64,000 bases of DNA from Enchytraeus crypticus (GCA_905160935.1 CAJHZI010000767.1:264501-328500), one strand, 5' to 3'; shown: positions 45,830 to 58,075, numbered from the stretch's first letter. Translations and numbers: made by a program. Notes: generated by a model from the letters alone, not told the origin.

Positions 45830-46140
45830 GCTCTGTCAAGTAGAAGGTCCAAGGTACATAAATATACTCATTGGAAGCTTCCGCACTCCACATACAGCAC
45901 TCCACATACATACTCCATATAGAGCAGTCCATAAGCCAACAAGTAAGTTACTTCATAAAAGGCTTATATATAAATATATATATATATAATATATATATAT
46001 ATAATATATATATATATATACAGTATATATAGTGTCTTATCCATAGCTTATGTAGTCTCTAGCTTGGGGAAAATATAAAGTGGTTTACCGTTACCCTCCT
46101 CAGCTTTTGCTTTTTCGTTTCTTACGACACGTGCAATTAA
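45830..46140 (-). mobile_element. Family D copy interrupted by a (TA)n array
   Basis: The plus strand reads AAGTAGAAGGTCCAAGGTAC, CAACAAGTAAGTTACTTCAT, then (TA)n at 45972-46030, then TCTTATCCATAGCTTATGTA, AAGTGGTTTACCGTTACCCT and CCTCAGC, the reverse complement of D. Confidence 0.75.
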
Positions 46141-46149
46141 CGGTTTTAA

Positions 46150-48033
46150 CCCATTAATGCCTACGGTCCCATATATGGGACGATAGTAAAACCTATGTGA
46201 AAAATAGCCAATTCAGTTGCTTTTGTCAAAACGATTATACAGCAATGCTGTATGATATTATTAAAGACACTTAAACAATAAATTACGAAATAATTCGTCT
46301 CGTCTCCTCGCTTCAGTGCTCAGACATAAATTCTCCATCTTGTACTCATTTTACAAACAATGACATTCGCATAGTAAAAAAGCTAAGATTCATTAGTAGG
46401 AAACCCAATCCTAATATATTTTTGGCTGATATTTATACTCCTAGATGCCCTTAGAAATGTGTGAATTATGAAAATATTGTTAGTTTAAATTTTCCATAAA
46501 ATTTTTTTACACTTTCCTGCGTCCCATATATGGGATTGTAGGCACGAATACACACGGTTTGACATATCATTGTTAAATGATATAATTCTGTTACTATCTT
46601 CTAGATTTCCTAACTTTTTCAGTATATGCTACTATATCACTCAGAAATAGTAGTTTTACTTTGTTATGAATTATTGTCTAGCGATAATTTTTCTGTTCGA
46701 TAAGGTATTCGTCGAATCTTCCGTGTATTAGTGTATTACACCACGGATACATACAGTATAAATGTGATAGCAGAACTTCCACCACTGTATACCAACTCTA
46801 CTGTGACAACCTGTTTACCTCTCTAAAACTTATAGTTGAACTCTCTACAACAGGTAGTGATATTGTAGTGGTGTAGTGGAACTGGTGCCACAGGAACCAT
46901 CCGCGTAAATCACGTATATAAACCTTCCCTGACCAACCTCAAGAATATGAAAGAACTGAGCGTGGGTGCTTTGAAAGTCTTTAGGTTGAGAAGTAAAACA
47001 CTATATTGTTCGTTGGACTAATAGTTCTGCTTTCACAAATTTTCACCTCGAATTGCATGGAGTACTTGCTAATCGACTTGGAAATATCAAGCGTTGATCT
47101 AGAATGAAAGGGCGTGTGTTTAAGGTGCAGCAAACATACTTGTGCTTGGCTTACTGGCGTGGAATGAGAGGCAAAGACCAAATTGATCAAAATATATCAG
47201 CCTATACACATAGGAATACCATGTAATAATGATGATGGTCACTCTTCGCATAAAAGTCGATCGGATGTCGCTTTGCAGAATGCACGACTCTCCATAGCAA
47301 GTCACCAGAAATACTAGATAAACATTTGGATTTTCTGAAATTTTGGTGAAATGTATACCAAGTGTACTTGAAACGATGCAAATTTCGTTGAAACTTGGGC
47401 ACGCCACTGTGTATCAAGTCCCTCTGGATCGCCGTGTTCTTACTGATGTACATTTTGATCATCAAGATCATTACACAGACCACAGCAAATCACAGCTGCG
47501 TAGTGAGAGCTGTAGAGGAAAGTCTAAATACAAATGCTTGAGGTGCAACGTAGGCCTGTACAATAAGTGTATTGCAAACTAATACACCTTATACACTGTA
47601 AAATTTGATACTAAAAAAAGTTAAAACAAATCCGCGATACTTTGAACTGATAGGACTAAGCTAAAGTTAGTGTCAAAAATAGTGCATGTGATTTTCTTGT
47701 CTTGTTGAGCAAAGCTAGGCACCTTACAGGATTGTTGGAGCATATATTACCCATAAAAATTACATAAATATGTGCCATACTCTTAATTCTAAGTTGCCGA
47801 TATTGATTTTATGTCTCAGATATAATCATATGGTATTAAAACATCACAAGCGATGCTTGAAAATACGCGTGTATTTGTGCCCACGATCCCATATATGGAA
47901 CGCATATATTTTTCAAGATATTTTTCACAAAAGTGAAAAATATCCTGAAATACAATATGATTCCATTATTGTGGCCCTAAGCACATGTTACCAACAAAAA
48001 TTATGAAGAAAAGAAAAGTTGGGCATTATTGGG
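46150..48033 (+). mobile_element. piggyBac-like DNA transposon with TTAA target duplication
   Basis: The left end TTAA (46146-46149) is followed by CCCATTAATGCC; the right end is GGCATTATTGGG followed by TTAA (48034-48037). The inverted ends match at 11 of 12 bases. TTAA duplications and CCC ends define piggyBac. Palindromic boxes TCCCATATATGGGA at 46166-46181 and 46522-46535, and a degenerate one at about 47887-47900, are arranged as subterminal repeats. The interior has a transposase C-terminus but no long frame, so the copy is decayed or internally deleted (1884 bp). Confidence 0.85.
47343..47582 (+). pseudogene. piggyBac transposase, C-terminal Cys-rich domain remnant
   Basis: A 79-codon frame ends with HFDHQDHYTDHSKSQLRSES, then CRGKSKYKCLRCNVGLYNKC. 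This is the pattern of the Cys-rich C-terminal domain of piggyBac/PGBD transposases (CRxKSxxxCxxCxVxLC). The expected final Cys of VGLC is Tyr and the terminal CFxxYH is replaced by CIAN-stop. The catalytic DDD domain is not recognisable upstream. Confidence 0.8.
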
Positions 48034-50819
48034 TTAATATTATTAAATGCCACGGACACTGGAAACTTGGTGGATTGATTAACTTATTAACTGTTTGATA
48101 AATTTACACTATTGCTGATTTATTGATATAACGTTTAATTAATTATTTGACTAATTGATACATAATTATCTACGGTTGCAGATTGTTCTTAATGTTCAAT
48201 GAATGAAGCTGAAGACCAGAAACGACTTTCACTAAATTCAATGGTTTCAATCTAATTCGTTCAATACAGAAATCTTCTGAGTCCTCGTTTTAATTGTATT
48301 TAGATTAAATGAAATTCCCAATGATATTCTCTGTGATCTATTGATCGGTAGCCTATTGTTGATTGACCTACAAACTTTTCTCACTGTATGTGAGAAAATT
48401 CTTTTCAATACTCGCTTCTCATCTCTCTTTACACTTTTTGTTTAAGACGATAAACCTCTACAATTTTAAAATTAACCGAAACTCATTGTCGGAATAACCG
48501 ATAAATTAAATCGCCAACACCTGACATGCAAAACACAAAATTGTTAAAGAATTAGGCCTTAATGTAAATATATAAATATCTTTAAAAAACTGCTACATGT
48601 GCAATGTATCTCCAGATCTGGTCTCACTTTATTTAGTATTTAGAAGTTAACGTCTTAGACAAAATAGTCTTACGACTAAACATTAGTATATTCAATTTAT
48701 ATAAATATGAATCTATTTATAGATTTCCATTATTGTTATTGTTCACATTTTTTCCAATAAATGTTATTGTATGTATAAACGTATATATATATTATATAAA
48801 GGTTTATCGTCAGTTTCCTCATCCAAGGATGATGTCAGAGACGTCCTAACAGCATATAGGCTACAAGTGTATATATATGTTTTAAAATTTAATAATTTTA
48901 ATTTGCATTGGTCCATTGAAAATGGAAAAACGCATCGACAGGTATATGGCAAATTAGTTTTTTCCTCTGTTGACGTCACCTCCACATGATAAGTTGAAGA
49001 CGTTCAAAGCTGTGTATAACAGAAGCATACTGCCAAACGTCTGATGCATCTATTGCAGGATCAATTTCCCCATCATGTGAATTAGTTATTCAGAAAATAG
49101 ACGTCCTGTCATGTGCCACGTTCTGATCAATAATTACTTTTAAGAGTCAGTTCATTGAGCTTCGTGATTTACTTATATGTACTTGGACAAAACATTGATT
49201 TGAAGGCTTATTTCATCATTTTTATTGGTGCACAACAATGCAGTAACTAACAGACTGACTATCCTAAACAATCCAATTGTTAACTTCAGCGTGTGTATTT
49301 ATTGCTAAAGTAAATTTGATTATTAGTGCGTGCATACATAATGTTTAGTTAAATAGCGGGCCTGCATCTAAGCTCTGAAAGAAAAGGTCAGGACGTTTTT
49401 TAAATTCTCGTAGTGGTATTGTTCTTCTTTTGTCTGTCAATTCCATGAGTCTAATTAGTGACTGGTGGATCAATCGATTTATTTCTTGTAGTTGTTGATT
49501 TAAACAATTAAGATATAATAAAATCTATTTAGCTTCCAAATCGAATGAATATCCCTTAGAGGCCTGCATACCCTATGTACTGCAGAATTACTTCAGGCAA
49601 AATATTTAATCTATGATGGTATACGTTTATCGAATTTTATGCAATTCTATTGCACATGAAAATGAAGTTAATTAAAAATTAAGTATTTATTTCGTCAACT
49701 GTCCCTATTTTGTGATTCAAAATTTCTTATTGTATTATTTTGTAATTTACAACTTTCTTCGTTTAATTCCTTTTATATTTTATTTTAGTATTTAAAAACA
49801 AGTTTTGCCTAACTTAGAGCGTAGAAGTTTGCTTCCTGATTTCTAGCGGATTTGTCGATATAATTGACTCGTACGACCAAACACAACTTTGATCTACATA
49901 AGGAAAGCGACTGCTGAAACTTTCATGAAATGATTTAATGTGGAATGAATATTGGAAAAAGATCACGTTCATCACGGAGAGATTTTCTCAATATTTGCAC
50001 AAGCATAGAAGCAGACATACAGATAGACAGACGTATTGAGGTGGACTTTGCAGCGAATATGAATAGGACAATTGCGCAATAAACGTCGCCATTTTCTATT
50101 CTGTGAAAGGTTAAAAACACTGCTAAAGGTAAATTGAATTGCATTTCATATTCATCAGTGGAAATTAGTATGTGTATAGGGCGAGCGGTTCAATTGAGCA
50201 TAGAACCTATTATCTGCAATTTAGAAGCTTTAAAATTCAAAGGACTGAATAATTTGATTATATACATCATATCATACGAATGTTTAACGGAGTCTGTTGC
50301 TTTAATATTTACCAGGGCCTTCATGTTTTGCTTACACGTTCAGGAATCTTATAGGCCATTAAAAAGAGTTTAAGTATAAAAGAGAAATTTTCAGATATTG
50401 CAAAAGATATATATGCAAGCGACATAGGCCAGTGTTTTGCACATTTTTGTAAGCAATAATTTCTATAGCAATTTCATGGCCGGTACCTCGTCTTAGGGAC
50501 TGAAACTTTTTCTATATTATTTTCGTCACTCACAATAATATTAATTCAGCAATTGATAAGCATAGAAACCATAACAAATTAGCGAACATAGCAACCATAA
50601 CACCAATTACCAAATACAGTATTCATAGCTTTAATTATAAAGTAGACCTATAGTAACCATAGCAGCTGAAAAATGAATGAAAATGAATTATGAACGTATA
50701 AAAAATACCGACTTAATTAATTAAAAAATAATTAATTATAAAAAATACCGACTTAAATAATTAGTCTTACTTAATTAATATCTTAATTATGAACGTATAA
50801 AAAATACCGACTTCGACAC
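48034..50819. other. AT-rich sequence without gene; possible SINE-A tail at 48800-48842
   Basis: CGTCAGTTTCCTCATCCAAG near 48808 resembles the SINE-A 3' part on the minus strand. Other open frames are short and without motifs. Confidence 0.35.
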
Positions 50820-50957
50820 TGGCTGGAGCCAGTGGCGAAGTCGGTAAGATACTCGACCGCGGATCAGTTGATGCGGGTTCAAATCCTGGGCTCTTGCCCC
50901 TTCACTGACATCGCTTTCGAGTGAGGAAACTGACGTTAACTTTAGCTTTAGCTTTTT
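50820..50957 (+). mobile_element. SINE-A copy, reference quality
   Basis: GGCTGGAGCCAGTGGCGAAG; A box TGGCGAAGTCGG fits TRGCNNAGYNGG exactly; CGACCGCGGATCAG; B box GGGTTCAAATCC; ATCGCTTTCGAGTGAGG; ending TTTAGCTTTTT. A and B boxes are at tRNA-like spacing. Confidence 0.96.
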
Positions 50958-53900
50958 AAAGAATAGATTTCGTAACGAGTTGCCAAAGAGAGTCTTTGAA
51001 AAAAAAACAAGGATATGTGTCAATACTTTAACCTTGTTGAGTGAATCTGACGATAAGTATTTATAGCATTGTAATGTTTAAAGTTTCTTTCGGCGTTCTG
51101 GCTTATAGTAGCATTTCAAACGATATTACAGAATTACAACTAACAGTTATCAGTGGTGTAAAAATTAAAATCTAATTGAAAATATAATAGAAACTTCTTA
51201 AAGCTAAAACTGTTGCAATTCAATGGTATAGAATTACATGTACATTAATAATTGTAGATTAATTTTCTATTTCAAGATTACAGAATCAGATTGCGAAGGA
51301 TTTATCAATTTCAATATTAAAGTTGCTCGTCCCTAAATGCTGAACTTTATACAACATTGACTTATTATATATCTTCGCAAGAGTTTATTAAATATGCTAC
51401 CTTTATTTTTAGGTTAGATAAAATGCATGCACTGTATATCAATAATATTTCAATTTGGAAGTTAATTAATTGGTTTGCTTAACATTATTCAGTTATTGTA
51501 ATTTCCAACGATGTTTTTGAAAATCCACTTTGTAATATCTTATGTAATATAAAGGTATTTCCTTAGATAAAAATTACTCTCATATCTCCTTGTCTAAAGG
51601 TTTTAAAAAAGCGTTCAGAAGCATTTCGACACCTGGGTAGAGATAAATAGTCTTAATTATCTGGAAATTTAACTTTAGAAATTATAGCAGGCTTTGCACG
51701 AACATATATTCTGGATGTGTTCAACGATTATCAATAACCAAGGAGAGGAAGGAGGAAATGGGTCTTAAACAAGCATCTGTGCTTCCTGACCCAGTGTGCC
51801 GTTATGTTATTTTATGTTTAGGTCATTGTTCTAGATAGAATAAAGAAAGCAGTTAAAATTAGAAGCATGTACAACGAACCAATATAGGCCTAACTATCGA
51901 GAGTCTTAAATTAGACATTTTAGAAGTGAATGCAAGCTGATTCTGTCAGCATGCATGATTATTATCTATACTAAATCTACTTTTTCTTCGTGGGTTGTGC
52001 AGAACATACATCTTAGTGTACACCGTTGTGATTAATTTTAAAAAAATGTATTACTTAGATTTGAGTCCGAGTTGGATAATTTGTATTATATATTTATAGC
52101 TATCATAATATATCACACAAACAAAGACAAACATGTATTGAAATTTTGTATAGAAAATGCTAAGTGAAATCATACTATATCTTCAATCAATACACCTACT
52201 CCAATTTGTCGAAAATCAAGTTACATTAAACGCTATCTAATATGTATGCTACCTCAAGTTTTACTATTAAAATTTCTACTTTAAATGGAGCAATTAAGCT
52301 TTATAGACAAAGAATATTAAACAATGTACACTAACTTCAATTTAACTCCTTAGTGAGAAGAGCAAGCATCTGATAATTGTGTGTATTGTCTGAGAAAAAT
52401 TACAAAAGAGTTTAGGACATTCGCTTAACCGCTATACAATTGTAAAATAGTTTTTTGAAAAATATTTGTATAACGCTTTTAAATACATAAATGTTTACCT
52501 CAAATAGTCTACTTTAAGAATATGCATGTCGTAGTTAACTACTAGTTAATATAGGCTAAAAATACGTTTCCAAAGTTGTAGTAAATATGCGATATCTAAA
52601 AAAGCAACAGAGTCATTTTATTCCACTTATTATTGGATTTATTTTAATTTGCAAAAGGAGGCAGCGGGGAATTGGAGATACATGTACTTCTATTTTCCAA
52701 ATGAATCTGAAAATAAAATTAATTACGAAACAACTGCGATAGGAAAAACAAGTATTTTACCGTACAGTTCATGTAAAGTCGTCCCACATAACAGAATATG
52801 TACGGCTTCTCAGCAAATCCGAAGTACAAAGAACAAATCCCGGAGAATTACTAATTCCATCGTCATACAAGAAAAGATGGTCATTCTGTGGACGCCGATA
52901 ATAATTCAAAATAAGGAGATTAGAAGCTTAGAACAAAAAAAAGAAAAACAAAATCGTGTAATTAATCATACATTCAGTGATAGCGTTGAAATATTTCGAT
53001 TGCCTTAGCAAGAAGGAGTTTTGGTGTCAATTGTGCAAATGTTATGAATATTGGCATTACAGCGGGCTGAGGTTTTCTCGTGATAGACCCTAGAATAGGC
53101 CTATAGATACTTATCTATAGAAAATATTTATTTGTACGATCCTGCCTAGCCTGTTTAAGTAGAATTCAAAGGCAAAGTTCAGGTGGTAAGGTTCTTTCCA
53201 AGACGAAGGTAAAATGTTGGATACGGTGAATAAGACAGCAATTTTTAAGAAAATGCAAGTTTCGATGAATGAATTGCGTCTTGGAGAAGGCCATTGACGT
53301 CTAATAATGTGTCTTGAATAATATATATGACAAGACGTGGACTACACAGGTAGAATGCATATTCCAGTGTGTGTACATATTTGAGTATATGTGTATAGGT
53401 ATATTTGTGTATGTGTGTATATTGCTATGCTTAAATTATTTAATGTAGACTTCTAGAAATATGAACTACTTATTGCAATGGTCACTACGCTTTTCTCTAC
53501 TAATACATAAATTAGCAGTAAGAAATAATCGGAAATTTTAATGTGAAATTAGTAGTACCAATAATTGCCTAAGCTATTCCAAAATTTATCGTTGTTGAAA
53601 GTCTATTCGTCTGTTACAAATTGCTTTCGTTTAAAAGAAAGCAGTGCGAGTTATTATTTTTCCTTTGTTGAAAAATCAACTGGAGTTGGGCGCTTTGATT
53701 CAAGTCCACTTATAATATAGACTAATGGAAGCTGCTTTGTTTACGGCATCGATTGAGCCTCAAACACGACAAATACGCATCGAATCTGGTTGAATGAAGA
53801 ATCTTCGACGCCGAGAAAAGATAAGGCTTAGGTAGTTGTCAGTTGAATAATTGTCTGACTTGAAGTAATTGTCTAAGATTATACAGATTAAAGTAAAAAG

Positions 53901-54790
53901 GGGATATTTATGTGACCCATGAATCTAAGAGTCATTAGACATCGTAATAAAGGACTTCAAATAAGTATTAATGATTATTAACTTATTAAATAGTATCTTT
54001 ATTTAACATGTTACGTTTGAAATGTAAGAATTATCTCGCGTGATAAAATATACCGATCCAGCATCGATATTATTATTACAGAAATATAAACTGTAACCAT
54101 TTAATTGTTAGATTATGCAACCAGGTACTTCTACTTCTTTATTATTAAAGGGCTGAGCTTGTAGAACGTGTCTGATAACACTTGATATAGCGAGCGCTTC
54201 ATTAAGAAAGTTAAGCTACGTCGGGCTAGGTTGGCTCATGGATGGGCTATCGTTTTGGAAGACACTATTTTGACAGGTTTGAACAAAATCATCGGGATGT
54301 TGAAGGTTATCCTTAACTCTACGTTGGGTGCAAAGGATGCGCTATCAAAATGCAACGATAACAAATAATGGTTAAGAGGAGGAAATTAGGAACAGCAACA
54401 AATCAACGAACTTTGCAAGACTTGCTGTATGTTATACGTAACTAATTGAGTAAATAAGCAATAAATTGCTTAAAGTAAATAGCAACTCATAAAACCTTAG
54501 TATGCATCTATTCACAAACCTGCAATAGATTAAGGGTTTCGCTATCTTTAAGATGGCGGTTCTTTTCGAGCGCAAAAACAAACAAAAAGAATTGTGACGA
54601 TTATATCCATGATGACATTGCGAGCTCTATTAGATTTAGATTTTCATCTAGACCGGTTCACATTGGTTTAATCTCATTTCATGTGGAGTTGGTTAGTTCA
54701 AACAATCTGTTGGACTTATCAAACTTAACGTCTGCACTGAGAGACACGCGGGGAGGTTTGACGAGTGTCCTATCCCAGTGTATTCATATA
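50958..54790. other. Long AT-rich stretch without recognised gene or repeat
   Basis: The frame at 52649-53008 (119 codons, Lys/Asn/Ile-rich, no ATG-context or motif support) is probably chance. This is the least repeat-rich 3.8 kb of the window. Confidence 0.4.
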
Positions 54791-54921
54791 ATTCTCTCAT
54801 ACACGTACATGTACATGTACATATACATTGCACTTAATATACATAGTATATATATACACAAGTATATATATATACATGTATATATATATACATGTATATA
54901 TATATATTTATTTATACAATA
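54791..54921. repeat. (TA)n/(TACATG)n array
   Basis: It directly precedes a SINE-A copy. Confidence 0.9.
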
Positions 54922-54922
54922 T

Positions 54923-55066
54923 TGGCTGGAGCCACTGGCGAACTCTGTAAGATACTCGACCGCGGATCAGTATGTGCGGGTTGAAATCCTGGGCTCGCCC
55001 GTCTTGACATCGCTTTCGAGTAAGGAAACTGACGTTAGCCTTAGCTTTACCAGCTTTTGGCTTTTT
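54923..55066 (+). mobile_element. SINE-A copy
   Basis: GGCTGGAGCCACTGGCGAAC, CTCGACCGCGGATCAGTATG, B box GGGTTGAAATCCTGGG (one change), ACATCGCTTTCGAGTAAGGA and TTAGCTTTACCAGCTTTTGG. Confidence 0.95.
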
Positions 55067-55154
55067 ATTTTTGCATTATCATAAAAATATATACAGTGTG
55101 CATATATATTATATATACACATAATAATATGCATGTACATATACATGTATATAT

Positions 55155-55266
55155 CTCTCTTAGTACACTGCCTACTGGCAGGTCCATGGTACACAACGCC
55201 TCCACTCTTCGCTGTCTTCCGCCTTCCTCTTCATTTCCACATATGTGTATATATGTGGAAATGAAG
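55155..55266 (-). mobile_element. RTE-like LINE 3' tail ending in a snap-back
   Basis: In reverse complement: TATGTGGAAATGAAGAGGAA, CCATGGACCTGCCAGTAGGC and AGTGTACTAAGAGAG. Its inner end forms a perfect 16-bp inverted repeat (55229-55244 with 55251-55266, 6-base loop). Confidence 0.88.
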
Positions 55267-55268
55267 AC

Positions 55269-55270
<2 letters not shown>

Positions 55271-55312
<42 letters not shown>

Positions 55313-55430
55313 TGTATATGTTATATAACAGATCTTTTCAATAATATATGGAAATATATAGATATATATTTATATATAAGTATATATACACATAATACTA
55401 TACATGTATATTATATATTCATATATAGGT
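55271..55430. repeat. (TA)n array and TATA-rich flank
   Basis: Uninterrupted TA at 55271-55312, then degenerate. Confidence 0.9.
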
Positions 55431-55435
55431 ATGAA

Positions 55436-55560
55436 AAAGGTATCGCCTTAGTGAAGGAATTAACTTGTTGATCTATGCAGTGCTCCTTATGGAGCGTGAA
55501 ACAGATTCTGGGTATGAATATGTATATTGGACCTTTGGACCTGACACTTGGCAAAACACT
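55436..55560 (+). mobile_element. Family D, 3' half
   Basis: GAATTAACTTGTTGATCTAT, GCTCCTTATGGAGCGTGAAA, GGTATGAATATGTATATTGG and CTGACACTTGGCAAAACACT. Confidence 0.8.
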
Positions 55561-55690
55561 TTATATATAGGCCTATGTATAGGCCTATATATATATAATA
55601 TATATAAAAATATATACATATATATATACAATATATATATAGTGTATATATATATATACATGTATATATATATATAGATGATATTTATTA
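55561..55690. repeat. TATA-rich array
   Basis: It follows the D tail directly; Ile/Tyr frames are artefacts. Confidence 0.85.
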
Positions 55691-55699
55691 TATATGTAT

Positions 55700-55980
55700 T
55701 TTGTTCCACCACACGGCAGATCTAAGATACACAAGTCTATTCGATGTTCGCTCCATATCTAGGATTCGTAAAAAGAATTTCATCAATCAAAAACTTCTTT
55801 TCTTAGATAATGGTTATGCTATATCATCCATATGTTAATGTAGTCTATAGCCTGGGAAAATATGGCTTATGGTATGGTTTCCCTAAGCATTCCTAAAATA
55901 TTGCTAATTACCTCCAGTGACAAGAGCATTGTTCAGCGGATATATTCTTCATCGATCCGGACCCAACACGGAAAATATTT
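55700..55980 (-). mobile_element. Family D copy (degenerate)
   Basis: The plus strand reads CCACACGGCAGATCTAAGAT, ATGTTCGCTCCATATCTAGG, TGTAGTCTATAGCCTGGGAA, GGTATGGTTTCCCTAAGCAT and GGACCCAACACGG. Confidence 0.75.
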
Positions 55981-56165
55981 CATATTAATCCAAAAAATGA
56001 AAGGGGTACGAGTACCGTAAGAGCTGAACAATGTTGATAGTTAAGGGAAGAATGCAATTGAAAATCACTGCAGAATTTGTGCATTTTAAGAAAAAACCAT
56101 ATATTTATTGACTATAACCATTTTGATTTTTCATGAGCGATGGAATTAGAATGAGAAGCGCTAAA
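55981..56165. other. Unique sequence
   Basis: Nothing recognised. Confidence 0.4.
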
Positions 56166-56169
56166 AAGA

Positions 56170-56425
56170 TCAATGAGCGAGTGAGTGAATGAGTGCGTGT
56201 GTGAGTGAGTGAGTGAGATTAGATGAGTGAGTGTGAGTGAGTGAGTGAATGAGTGAATGAGTGAATGAGTGAGTGAGTGAGTGAGTGAGTGAGTGAGTGA
56301 GTGAGTGAGTGAGTGAGTGAGTGAGTGAGTGAGTGAGTGAGTGAGTGAGTGAGCGAGCGAGCGAGTGAATGAGTGTGTGAGTAAATGAGTGAGAGAGTAA
56401 ATGAGTGAGAAAGTAAGTAAATGGA
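56170..56425. repeat. (GTGA)n/(GAAT)n array
   Basis: It is the second long GTGA array in the window, with GAAT and GCGA variants at its edges. The LTHS-repeat frame is an artefact. Confidence 0.95.
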
Positions 56426-56846
56426 TGAGAGATGAAGTGATAGTAAAATATAAAGAAGGAGATGAATATATATGGAAGGACGGAATATAGCTATATAAAT
56501 CCTTTCATAGAAATTAAAGCGGCACACACAGCGATGGATATGTGAGGATGGGTAGAAGTGAATTATGCAGTGAATTAGATAATGGCTCGATCAATTCTAC
56601 GCGGGTCACGAGCCCGGATGTCAATGACGTAATCACTCCCCTACACAACCCACCCCCCCTCTCCGCCTCTTCCTCTCTTTTCATTCGTTCCGCACCTTCG
56701 CCTCTCATTCCATGTGAGAAGCGTATCCAGCCAAAAAGACCTGCCAGAGGATCAAGTAGAGGCCAATTGCATTACACCGATACGAATATCTCTATTGTCG
56801 TCGCATACGTCCAAGACTTTTGGACTATGAAATATATGGGTTGGCC

Positions 56847-56848
<2 letters not shown>
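56426..56848. other. Short GC-richer stretch without recognised gene
   Basis: 56590-56770 is less AT-rich and contains ACGCGGGTCACGAGCCCGGA, but the 137-codon frame through it runs into a (TA)n array and SINE and is not convincing. Confidence 0.3.

Positions 56849-56922
<74 letters not shown>
56849..56922. repeat. (TA)n microsatellite
   Basis: It ends 6 bases before a SINE-A 5' end. Confidence 0.95.
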
Positions 56923-56924
<2 letters not shown>

Positions 56925-56928
56925 AACT

Positions 56929-57093
56929 GGCTGGAGCCAGTGGCGACGTCGGTAAGGTACTCGACCGCGGATCAGTATGTGCGGGATTCAAATCCTGCTT
57001 TTCAGCATGTGCTTATCAGTATGTGCTGCTATTCAAATCTCTGACATGCTTTAGAATGAGGAAACTGACGTTAACCTTGGCTATACTAGCTTT
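56929..57093 (+). mobile_element. SINE-A copy with duplicated B-box region
   Basis: GGCTGGAGCCAGTGGCGACG and CTCGACCGCGGATCAGTATG; B box GGATTCAAATCC. Then TTATCAGTATGTGCTGCT and a second ATTCAAATC before the normal 3' part (GAGGAAACTGACGTTAACC). Confidence 0.92.
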
Positions 57094-57116
57094 ATACTGA
57101 TATACTGTATAATCTT

Positions 57117-57170
57117 CATCACCTTCCCTAGAATCTCAGTTTAACCCGGGTCGGGAACTCGGGATACAAA
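57117..57170 (-). mobile_element. SINE family C, 3' tail fragment
   Basis: The plus strand reads CCTAGAATCTCAGTTTAACC and CGGGATACAAATGGACCTTC, the reverse complement of the C tail. Confidence 0.6.
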
Positions 57171-57174
57171 TGGA

Positions 57175-57480
57175 CCTTCTTCAAAAGTTCTTCAGTGTCT
57201 TGTCCGGGACACTTAAGAATGACTAATTGCTAACTGCGCATGTCGCACGAGGCAACTAAGCAATAACTGAGGAAGGCAACAGGAAACCACCTCGTACACC
57301 ACAGTTTTCCCGAGCTATAGGCTACTTAAGGTATGAATTAGGCACTGCCTTTTGAGAAATTATTAACTTATTTATCTATGGAGTGCTGTTGATGGAACTT
57401 GAAAGCAGAATCTGAGAATGAATATGTAACTTGGATTCTTCACTTGACAGAATCCTAGAGGGAGAGAGAGAAAGAGAAGG
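57175..57480 (+). mobile_element. Family D, near full length
   Basis: GTCTTGTCCGGGACACTTAA, AACTGAGGAAGGCAACAGGA, AACCACCTCGTACACC, GAGCTATAGGCTACTTAAGG, CTTGAAAGCAGAATCTGAGA and GAATGAATATGTAACTTGG. The 3' hairpin is degenerate and followed by (GA)n. Confidence 0.88.
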
Positions 57481-57574
57481 ATAAAATCGGAAGGTATAGT
57501 GTCTAAATTCAGTGTTCGATCCAGCAGCTTATTTCTCATATTTGTTAGTCAAACAAATGTTTTTGTTCCTAATA

Positions 57575-58075
57575 TCTTACCGTTTATTTTCAAATGAAGG
57601 GATTTTTTGATATGACAAATCTGAACGTCTTGTTTTATCAAATTCCGCTAAATAATAACATTTTTCATCCCACAATTGATCTCTTGGTTTGTCCGTTGCT
57701 CTTTTCCGCTCGTTATTTAGTCTGCATATTCCTCTTTTCATATTGTGTCTGAAATATTGTCCATTTTCTACTTTTATCCATCTAGTCTAGCATTTCACTT
57801 GTGACCCAAGGCATTTAGCTCTCTTTGCTTTTTTCATACCATAAATTTCTTTGGCTACTGTTTTTATAGCCTCTTTTATCTGGTTCCATATATCGTTTAC
57901 TCCTATAATTTCATGAGTCTTCACCTATCAGTCCTCATATCTGCTTGCCTTTGAAATTTGCCTTTATTTTCTTCTAATCCGCTCATATTCAATATCTTCA
58001 ATCTGACAAAACTTTTCTTAACTATTTTTGTCAGTCTCATCTCTATCATCATTAGATTGCCTCATTTATAGTATT
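57575..58075 (-). mobile_element. LINE internal region between endonuclease and reverse transcriptase
   Basis: Minus-strand codons read WNQIKEAIKTVAKEIYGMKK, AKRAKCLGSQVKC and YFRHNMKRGICRLNNERKRA. This Lys/Arg-rich linker with the WxxIKxAIxxVAxExxG pattern precedes reverse transcriptase in RTE-like LINEs. One or more stops are present. No reverse transcriptase follows, so it is an orphan fragment. Confidence 0.65.

Noticed and set aside
50833-50890. Functional tRNA gene (clear A and B boxes)
   Set aside because: The head lacks a convincing full cloverleaf and is repeated in many copies with the same non-tRNA 3' body, so it is a SINE.
52649-53008. 119-codon frame as a host exon
   Set aside because: Lys/Asn/Ile-rich composition matches AT-rich background; no splice sites, motif or ATG context to support it.
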